NCBI GenBank assembly: GCA_007116195.1
Contig: SKIX01000029.1
Span: 1 to 5,189 of the forward strand
Source of the DNA: Marinospirillum sp.
Lineage (GTDB): Bacteria > Pseudomonadota > Gammaproteobacteria > Pseudomonadales > Halomonadaceae
DNA: 5,189 nucleotides
Direction: 5' to 3'
The stretch's first letter is position 1, and each line of letters begins with the position of its first letter. Below are positions 1 to 4,505 of this stretch, piece by piece. Both the position numbers and the translations under genes were made by a program. Under the pieces are notes generated by a model, which searched no databases, was not told the origin of the DNA, and saw only the letters and a program-made list of their open reading frames with translations.

Positions 1-144
1 CAGATCGGCCTGAAGGAGCAGTTCCCAGGTGCGACCAACCCCTTCCCCTGGATGAGTGAGATCATTGACCTGCGCAAAGAAAAGAACTTTTTTGAAACGC
101 GGGTGACTGAATATCAGGTCGGTGGTGCGTTAAGTTGGGATTGA
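1..144 (+). CDS. nrdB: Class Ia ribonucleotide reductase beta subunit, C-terminal fragment (5' part outside the window)
   Basis: The frame is open from the window edge and ends in TGA at 142-144, giving 47 residues. It contains NPFPWMSE and then KEKNFFETRVTEYQ, and ends GGALSWD. I recognise this as the C-terminus of the Pseudomonas-type NrdB. This subunit carries the diiron-tyrosyl radical and, with NrdA, reduces ribonucleoside diphosphates to deoxyribonucleotides in the cytoplasm. In this family the flexible C-terminal tail docks on the large subunit, and that tail is intact here. The iron ligands and radical tyrosine lie upstream of the window, so they cannot be checked. A strong terminator starts 26 bases after the stop, so nrdB is the last gene of its transcript. 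Confidence 0.93.
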   Translation, partial: QIGLKEQFPGATNPFPWMSEIIDLRKEKNFFETRVTEYQVGGALSWD

Positions 145-170
145 TTGCCGCCTTTTAGTCAAGCAAACTA

Positions 171-197
171 AAGCCTGGCCTGGAGTCAGGCTTTTTT
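171..197 (+). terminator. Rho-independent terminator of nrdB
   Basis: A 7-bp inverted repeat, AAGCCTG (171-177) with CAGGCTT (187-193), encloses a 9-base loop whose edges can add one G-T pair. The descending arm runs straight into a tract of six T (192-197). It lies just after the nrdB stop codon, which fits a classic intrinsic terminator reading on the plus strand. A second, weaker inverted repeat (TTTAGT 154-159 with ACTAAA 167-172) lies directly upstream and shares two bases with it. Confidence 0.88.
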
Positions 198-359
198 ATG
201 CGCGAACTATTTGCGGTTAGCAGCCTGCTATGGTTATCCTAGGCAAGCTCTTAGATGGGATCGAGTAGCAATTTTAATTGATAACATAAAAATGAAAATC
301 GGAGTCGGCCTTAGGCTCGAATTCTTAGCGATGCGAATACTAGCAGGTGGACAGGAAAA
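198..359 (+). promoter_or_regulatory. Intergenic leader region of the SH3b-amidase-yaeQ group, with a weak sigma70-like promoter candidate
   Basis: This 162-base gap holds no recognisable gene. The best promoter match I see is CTTAGA (250-255), a 17-base spacer, then TTTAAT (273-278), about 80 bases before the next start codon. The -35 matches 3 of 6 consensus bases and the -10 matches 5 of 6. An extended -10-like TGCTATGGT (226-234) is an alternative without a good -35. The AT-rich block 269-292 includes the near-palindrome CAATTTTAATTG (269-280), which could be an operator or simply composition. Transcription must restart here, since the nrdB terminator lies upstream, but the exact promoter is uncertain. 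Confidence 0.35.
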
Positions 360-1082
360 ATGAATGGAGCTTCTCAGAACATCAAACGCTGCTGGCTGAT
401 TTTTGTGCTAGCGGCACTGATGTCCTTTTCCTTCACTGCCCAGGCTGAGGTTAATCAAATCTGGACGGTCTCTGCTCCTGTGGCGAATGTGCGTGCAGAG
501 CCTAGCGGAGGAGCAGGACTGGTCACTCAGTTATCAGCCGGTGAGCAGGTTGTAGAAATTGAACGCGAAGGTGCCTGGTTACAGGTACGCCTGCCTGATG
601 AGCGCCTGGCCTGGATGCACCAGGTGACTCTAACTCAGCGCTTACAGCTGTTTGGCCTGTCACTGGAAGTGGCCAGCCGTGCTGAATTACGTGCAGCCCT
701 GCAAGAGGCTGGCGTTCGAGTGGTACGAGAAATAGATGCCTACCCTTATGATCTCTATGACCCTTCTGGCTGGATGACCGGTGCAACCGAAATGGCGGTA
801 GGTTATACCCTGGAAGACCAGTTATTTGCAGTTGCAGAAATTACTTTTCGGTCCCGTAATGACACTGAACAAGTCCGGCAAATTGCTGAACAGGTCAGAG
901 ATCAGCTTGGCCCCTGGCAGCGTGTGATGGGGCGGCGCTCAGAAGGCCCTGTCGAGTTTGAGTGGCGGCGTGGCGATATTCAGGTGCTCGTTCATCGCGG
1001 CTGGCCTGATACGACCACCTACCTGACTTACGAAATGCCAGAGCGGATGCAGCAATTACAGCAGGGTTTGCAGACCCGCTGA
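360..1082 (+). CDS. Exported SH3b-domain protein with an uncharacterised C-terminal domain
   Basis: This 240-residue protein begins with a signal peptide: a short basic n-region (K9, R10), a hydrophobic core at about residues 12-25, and a likely type I cleavage after AQA (residue 29). It is therefore probably periplasmic. Residues about 35-92 read as a bacterial SH3 (SH3b/SH3_3) domain, with the typical VANVRAEPS start, a GEQVVEIEREGAWLQV core and a closing tryptophan (W85). Such domains often bind peptidoglycan or protein ligands. Residues about 97-225 form a second alpha/beta-looking region (LFGLSLEVASRAELRAAL, then a DLYDPSGW segment) that I know only as an uncharacterised periplasmic domain; I see no catalytic motif. 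The start is supported by the signal peptide and by a stop at 312-314 in frame with no ATG between. AGGA (353-356) is only 3 bases from the ATG, so the ribosome site is poor. It is followed 24 bases later by the amidase gene. Confidence 0.85.
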   Translation: MNGASQNIKRCWLIFVLAALMSFSFTAQAEVNQIWTVSAPVANVRAEPSGGAGLVTQLSAGEQVVEIEREGAWLQVRLPDERLAWMHQVTLTQRLQLFGLSLEVASRAELRAALQEAGVRVVREIDAYPYDLYDPSGWMTGATEMAVGYTLEDQLFAVAEITFRSRNDTEQVRQIAEQVRDQLGPWQRVMGRRSEGPVEFEWRRGDIQVLVHRGWPDTTTYLTYEMPERMQQLQQGLQTR

Positions 1083-1095
1083 TTCTTTCATTCTT

Positions 1096-1100
1096 AGGAA
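1096..1100 (+). promoter_or_regulatory. Ribosome binding site of the choloylglycine-hydrolase-family gene
   Basis: AGGAA lies 6 bases upstream of the ATG at 1107, within the short gap after the SH3b gene. The good site and spacing support this start, which also gives a complete signal peptide. Confidence 0.7.
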
Positions 1101-1106
1101 AAAACT

Positions 1107-2186
1107 ATGCAAGGAATTAGACCTCTAGCTCGTCCCTGGCTTATCATCGCCTGGCTGCTTGGCTCTGCTTTTTTATTGGCGATAGAAACGACTCAAGCCT
1201 GTACACGAATACTTTATACGGGTGAAGAAAACCTGGTTTTAACGGGTCGAAGCATGGACTTCTCCCTGGATATTCCAGCTAACCTTTGGGTCTTTCCTCG
1301 TGGGCTAGAACGCTCAGGTGAAGTGGGCGAACAATCGCTGCAGTGGACTTCGCGTTATGGTAGTTTGGTGACTAGCTCTTGGGATATGGCAACAACGGAT
1401 GGGATGAATGAAAAGGGCCTGGTTGCTAACTTGCTTTGGCTAGTGGCTTCTGAGTACCCTGAGTTTGACCCTCAGGGTGACGCCCAGGGTTTAACCATTG
1501 CCGCTTGGGCGCAGTATGTTTTAGATCAATACGCCAGTGTGGCGGAAGCTGTAGCTGGGTTACGCGAAGCCTCTTTTGTTGTTGTGACTGACTTTATTCC
1601 CGGAACCGACAAATTCACCACGGTACACCTGTCTCTTTCTGACGCCCAGGGTGATAGCGCTATATTGGAGTATTTAGAGGGTCAGCTGGTAATTCATCAC
1701 AGTGCTGACTATCAGGTAATGACCAATGATCCTATTTATGAGCAACAGCTGGCCATTAGCCGCTATTGGTCTGATGTCTCAGGTTTGCAGTTTTTACCGG
1801 GGTCTAACCGTGCTGCCGACAGGTTTGCCCGGGCCAGCTACTATTTAACTGCGATTCCAAAAACGGATGACCCTCAGATTGCCATCGCCAGCCTGTTCAG
1901 TGTTGTGCGTAATGTATCTGTACCCTATGGAATCTCGACGCCTGAGCAGCCGCACTTGTCCAACACTCGTTGGCGAGTGGTGGCTGATCAAACCCATCTT
2001 CATTACTACTTTGAAAACGTGCTGACTCCTAATGTTTTCTGGGTGGACTTGCACGCATTTGATTTAAGCAAGGGACAGCCAGTAAAAAAACTTGCCTTAG
2101 ATCGAGGACAGGTTTATGCGGGCGAAGCCTCTGCGCACTTTAAAGTTGCTCAGCCCTTTCAATTTCAAGGTCTAGATCTTCACTAA
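1107..2186 (+). CDS. Exported choloylglycine hydrolase / penicillin V acylase family protein (Ntn linear amide C-N hydrolase)
   Basis: This is a 359-residue N-terminal-nucleophile hydrolase of the CBAH family (COG3049-like). A signal peptide (hydrophobic core at about residues 11-26) ends in TTQA, and cleavage after A31 would expose Cys32, the expected catalytic nucleophile. From it the family spacing is kept: Arg48 (Cys+16) and Asp51 (Cys+19) match Arg18 and Asp21 of the clostridial bile salt hydrolase numbered from Cys2. GMNEKGL (99-105), the TND motif with N207 and the RFAR motif with R239/R242 match further conserved blocks. Members cleave linear amides: conjugated bile salts, penicillin V or, in some Gram-negatives, long-chain acyl-homoserine lactones. 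The substrate cannot be read from the sequence. An acylase-like periplasmic role is more likely than bile salt hydrolysis in a free-living bacterium, but this is inference. It lies between the SH3b gene and yaeQ with short gaps. Confidence 0.9.
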   Translation: MQGIRPLARPWLIIAWLLGSAFLLAIETTQACTRILYTGEENLVLTGRSMDFSLDIPANLWVFPRGLERSGEVGEQSLQWTSRYGSLVTSSWDMATTDGMNEKGLVANLLWLVASEYPEFDPQGDAQGLTIAAWAQYVLDQYASVAEAVAGLREASFVVVTDFIPGTDKFTTVHLSLSDAQGDSAILEYLEGQLVIHHSADYQVMTNDPIYEQQLAISRYWSDVSGLQFLPGSNRAADRFARASYYLTAIPKTDDPQIAIASLFSVVRNVSVPYGISTPEQPHLSNTRWRVVADQTHLHYYFENVLTPNVFWVDLHAFDLSKGQPVKKLALDRGQVYAGEASAHFKVAQPFQFQGLDLH

Positions 2187-2203
2187 TACAGGTAATCCGC
2201 CGC

Positions 2204-2746
2204 ATGGCTCAGCGTTCCAGTGTGATTAAAGCCCAGTTGCAAATTGCAGATCTGGATCGGCACCATTATCAAGATTACAACCTGACTCTGGCTCAGCACC
2301 CGTCTGAAACTCAGCGGCGTTTACTGGTACGCTTACTGGCTTTTGCAGCTAATGCGTCTGAGCAACTGGTTTTTTCCAGTAATTTAAGTGATGAAGGACA
2401 GCCAGAGCTGAGCGAAAAAAGCCTGCAAGGTGATTACCTGTTGTGGATTGCTTTTGGGCAACCCGACCCTAAATGGCTACGCAAAGCTTGTCAGCAATCG
2501 GCAAGGGTCAGACTCTATGCTTACGGAGGTCGTGCTCTACCCCTTTGGTTACAGCAGCAGGCGAAAGAGTTGAAGCGTTTGACTAACCTGGAGATTTTTG
2601 AAATAACGGAAAAAGACTTGGATGCGGTAGAACCCTTTTATGAGCGTAACCTGCGGCTACAGTGTACGCTCAGTGACGGCCAGCTAGGACTGACCAATGG
2701 CCTGCTTAGTGCTGAGGTTGAGCTTAAACCCGTTGCGTTTAACTAA
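2204..2746 (+). CDS. yaeQ: YaeQ family protein
   Basis: This 180-residue protein matches E. coli YaeQ in length (about 181) and from the first residues on: IADLDRHHYQ and TLAQHPSETQRRLLVRLLAF near the N-terminus, GQPDPKWLRKAC in the middle, and LQCTLSDGQ near the end. YaeQ proteins are cytoplasmic; published structures show a compact fold related to PD-(D/E)XK nucleases, and a transcription-related role was proposed long ago but is not settled. Unusually, the core strand reads LLWIAFG where E. coli YaeQ, as I recall it, reads DLWIELG. The expected glutamate is Ala83 (codon 2450-2452) and the nearby aspartate is Leu79. The ATG at 2204 aligns with the usual family start, but its ribosome site (AGG at 2190-2192, 11 bases away) is weak. 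It starts 17 bases after the amidase, so it is probably cotranscribed with it. Confidence 0.93.
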   Translation: MAQRSSVIKAQLQIADLDRHHYQDYNLTLAQHPSETQRRLLVRLLAFAANASEQLVFSSNLSDEGQPELSEKSLQGDYLLWIAFGQPDPKWLRKACQQSARVRLYAYGGRALPLWLQQQAKELKRLTNLEIFEITEKDLDAVEPFYERNLRLQCTLSDGQLGLTNGLLSAEVELKPVAFN

Positions 2747-2750
2747 GATG

Positions 2751-2782
2751 CAGCACCAGGGCTAGGTGCCAAGCCAGTGCTG
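2751..2782. terminator. Imperfect hairpin at the convergent gene junction, possible bidirectional terminator
   Basis: CAGCAC (2751-2756) can pair with GTGCTG (2777-2782), and inside it GGCT (2760-2763) can pair with AGCC (2772-2775), leaving a small internal loop and an 8-base apical loop. It covers the 15-base gap between yaeQ and the Cry-DASH gene and the last codons of the latter. Neither side has a T tract, so it is not a canonical terminator. A smaller alternative stem is GCACC (2753-2757) with GGTGC (2765-2769). Confidence 0.25.
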
Positions 2783-4039
2783 AGTAAATTTGCTATCAGG
2801 GTCGTAGGTTGCAGCCTGCTTGTCCAAATTGAAACGGCGCTGCCCACGAGGGTCAGCTCCAACACCTGCAAGATACTGCCAGTTTCCCCAGTTGCTGGCT
2901 ACCTCATAGTCAATTAATTGCTGTTCAAACCAGGCTGCACCATAGCGCCAATCGACCTGCAGTTCGTTAACCAGGCAGCTTGCTACCAGTTGTCTACCCC
3001 GGTTAGACATCCAACCCGTTTGTTTCAGCTGCTTCATACAGGCATTAACGATAGGCCAGTCGGTTTCACCCTCGCACCAGGCTCGATAACGCTGAGCATA
3101 AAAGCTGGTCAGGGGTTTGCGGTTATGAATGCCGGCAAAGGCGAAAAGCCTTGTACCCTGGCGTAGCGCATAAAGCTGAAAATACTCACGCCATAGCAGC
3201 TCAAAAAAGATCCAGTAGGTTGACTCGTTCGCTTCTACTTGAGTTTCATAGGTTTGCAGAGCAGCCACCACCTGACGGGGTGAGAGGCAGCCCTGAGCTA
3301 GCCAAGGCGACAAGCAGGTTGATTGCAAGTGTCCATCCAGGGCATTGCGGGTTAATTTGTAGCTGGAAGGGTGTCGGCTGGAAAAATACTGCTGCAAATG
3401 AGCCTGGCCTGCAAGCTCGCCACCAGCAAATGCAGGCTGAGTCATTTGACTGCAAGCGGGCGGATGATCCAGAGCATTCGCCGGTAACGGCTTAGGTGCT
3501 GGCGGTAGTTGGGTTATCCCTGCGACGGGTGGTTGTACTTTAAGCGGCTCAACCTGCTTACGAAATTGACTAAAGGTTGCCGGCAGCTCTTCTGACTTAA
3601 AAGGTAAGGCATCCAGTGACCAAAGGCGCTGCTGGTTGGCTTGAACGAGGGTTAAGTCTGAAAAAAGCTCAGTCAAACGTCGGTGTAGTTGACGCTCCTC
3701 CCAACCACTCGGCTCGCTGCTGTAAAGACGACTAATGCCATGCCGCTCAATCAAGTAGGCCAGTCCTTTTAAGGGTTGAGCCAACATAAGGTGTAATCTT
3801 TGCCCTAAAGATTGCAGTTGTTGATCCAGCTCTTGCAAGGTGTCCAACAAAAAGCGCCAACGGTGTTGCCCCAGCCGCTTGAGGCTGAAAGGGCCAGGTC
3901 GTGGGTTGACTTGAAAAAGCCTGGGGTCCAGCACATAAACCAGCAGCAGTTCGTCGTTTTCTTCTGCCGCCTGGTGGAGCAAAGGCAGGTCTGCAAGTCG
4001 TAGATCCTGAGTAAAAAGATAGAGGCCAGTTCGGGCCAT
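2762..4039 (-). CDS. DASH-family cryptochrome/photolyase (Cry-DASH)
   Basis: This 425-residue flavoprotein has an N-terminal antenna-binding alpha/beta domain (about 1-130, opening GLYLFTQDLRLADLPLL) and a C-terminal FAD domain. FAD-site signatures include YKLTRN (227-232), STCLSPWLAQGCLSPR (240-255), ELLWREYF (280-287), MSNRGRQ (344-350) and LIDYEVASNWGNWQYLAGVG (375-394). The NWGNWQY block, Tyr389 where E. coli photolyase has Trp384, and the FNLDKQAATYDP tail are typical of the DASH class. Members use light to repair cyclobutane pyrimidine dimers, mainly in single-stranded or looped DNA, with FADH- and usually methenyltetrahydrofolate. Asn346, Asp377 and Asn383 match E. coli Asn341, Asp372 and Asn378. 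Trp387 and Trp364 match the inner two tryptophans of the electron-transfer chain; the outer one (Trp306 in E. coli) aligns with Thr311. Length is normal for a bacterial member. It starts 3 bases after the DCC gene, using AGGAG at 4049-4053. Confidence 0.94.
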   Translation of the reverse strand: MARTGLYLFTQDLRLADLPLLHQAAEENDELLLVYVLDPRLFQVNPRPGPFSLKRLGQHRWRFLLDTLQELDQQLQSLGQRLHLMLAQPLKGLAYLIERHGISRLYSSEPSGWEERQLHRRLTELFSDLTLVQANQQRLWSLDALPFKSEELPATFSQFRKQVEPLKVQPPVAGITQLPPAPKPLPANALDHPPACSQMTQPAFAGGELAGQAHLQQYFSSRHPSSYKLTRNALDGHLQSTCLSPWLAQGCLSPRQVVAALQTYETQVEANESTYWIFFELLWREYFQLYALRQGTRLFAFAGIHNRKPLTSFYAQRYRAWCEGETDWPIVNACMKQLKQTGWMSNRGRQLVASCLVNELQVDWRYGAAWFEQQLIDYEVASNWGNWQYLAGVGADPRGQRRFNLDKQAATYDPDSKFTQHWLGT

Positions 4040-4042
4040 AAT

Positions 4043-4411
4043 CTACTTCTCCTGGCGTGAAATTTGACACTGGCTGGAGTGGCGTCGACGCCAAACGGCC
4101 CAGAGGTTATAGACAAGGTTGCCGATGTGAAACAAGCCCGGTAAGCCCAACACAGCAGAGGTTTTTGTTAGTCCTGCCTGATGCCAGTAGGCCAGGGTTG
4201 CGGCAAGACCAATTTTCATTTTCTGGCCATCGTAATAATGAATACGAGTTAAGAGTTCGTTGAGCGTATAGCCTTCGGGTGGTTGAAAGCCAGGAGCACT
4301 GATATCGATTAATTCCACTTGAGGCTCCAGCCTGGGCCGTAATTTATTAATTTCACGACGACACCAGCCGCAAGAGGCATCATAGAAGAGTTGAGGAGTC
4401 GATGAACTCAT
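4043..4411 (-). CDS. DCC-family (DUF393) thiol-disulfide oxidoreductase-like protein
   Basis: This 122-residue protein opens with LFYDASCGWCRREI (residues 8-21), the defining motif of the DCC/DUF393 family: an aspartate (D11) followed by a CxxC pair (C14, C17). The family is thought to be thioredoxin-like and redox active, but no reaction is established for most members. There is no clear signal peptide. A moderately hydrophobic, basic-ending stretch (about 85-110, ending WAVWRRRH) is usual for the family and may contact the membrane. The ATG at 4409-4411 is backed by a strong GGAGG (4421-4425 on the plus strand) 9 bases upstream. Its stop lies 3 bases before the Cry-DASH start, and the Cry-DASH ribosome site lies inside its last codons. 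Coupled translation and a redox role linked to the flavoprotein are inferred from this. Confidence 0.88.
   Translation of the reverse strand: MSSSTPQLFYDASCGWCRREINKLRPRLEPQVELIDISAPGFQPPEGYTLNELLTRIHYYDGQKMKIGLAATLAYWHQAGLTKTSAVLGLPGLFHIGNLVYNLWAVWRRRHSSQCQISRQEK
4049..4053 (-). promoter_or_regulatory. Ribosome binding site of the Cry-DASH gene, inside the end of the DCC gene
   Basis: On the minus strand AGGAG lies 9 bases before the Cry-DASH ATG (4037-4039), within the last codons of the DCC gene. This position decides the Cry-DASH start and suggests translational coupling. Confidence 0.75.
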
Positions 4412-4420
4412 GCTGATTAA

Positions 4421-4425
4421 CCTCC
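4421..4425 (-). promoter_or_regulatory. Ribosome binding site of the DCC gene
   Basis: On the minus strand GGAGG lies 9 bases upstream of the ATG at 4409-4411. It is the strongest ribosome site in the window and supports this start for the DCC/Cry-DASH pair. Confidence 0.75.
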
Positions 4426-4444
4426 GTTAAGGCATTGAGTCTAA

Positions 4445-4473
4445 ATTGTATAGCTTTCGTAAAATATCTGCAA
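4445..4473 (-). promoter_or_regulatory. Candidate sigma70-type promoter for the DCC/Cry-DASH pair
   Basis: Reading on the minus strand, TTGCAG (4468-4473) is followed after exactly 17 bases by TACAAT (4445-4450). The -10 matches 5 of 6 consensus bases and the -35 only 3 of 6. It lies about 35 bases before the DCC start. Its -35 falls in the arm of the hairpin at 4467-4486. Readthrough from the symporter gene is an alternative way to transcribe the pair. Confidence 0.4.
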
Positions 4474-4486
4474 AGCCTTCTGCAGA
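4460..4486 (-). terminator. Possible intrinsic terminator of the symporter gene
   Basis: TCTGCA and TGCAGA (4481-4486 and 4467-4472 on the plus strand) form a 6-bp stem that can be extended by a G-U and an A-U pair, with a four-base loop. On the minus strand it is followed by TATTTTA, a short interrupted T-rich run. It begins 19 bases after the symporter stop codon. The stem is only moderately stable and the T tract is broken, so termination may be partial. Confidence 0.4.
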
Positions 4487-4505
4487 GCTGTTTACTGGAA
4501 TTGGT

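Noticed and set aside
319..324. GAATTC palindrome in the leader as a regulatory site
   Set aside because: A six-base palindrome is expected by chance and nothing around it suggests an operator.
523..786. 87-codon minus-strand open frame inside the SH3b gene
   Set aside because: It lies fully within a well-supported plus-strand gene, and its translation shows no recognisable domain or ribosome site.
1197..1202. Amidase as a lipoprotein because of a Cys at the end of the signal peptide
   Set aside because: TTQAC lacks the leucine expected at -3 of a lipobox, and this Cys is the expected catalytic nucleophile with correct spacing to Arg48 and Asp51.
2918..3495. Plus-strand open frames opposite the Cry-DASH gene
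   Set aside because: They run antisense to conserved FAD-domain codons, have no recognisable product and no good ribosome sites.
3747..4116. Two overlapping minus-strand open frames (3747-4094 and 3805-4116) covering the start of the Cry-DASH gene
   Set aside because: They are alternative frames of the Cry-DASH and DCC coding region. Both true proteins are complete and recognisable, so there is no frameshift to explain.
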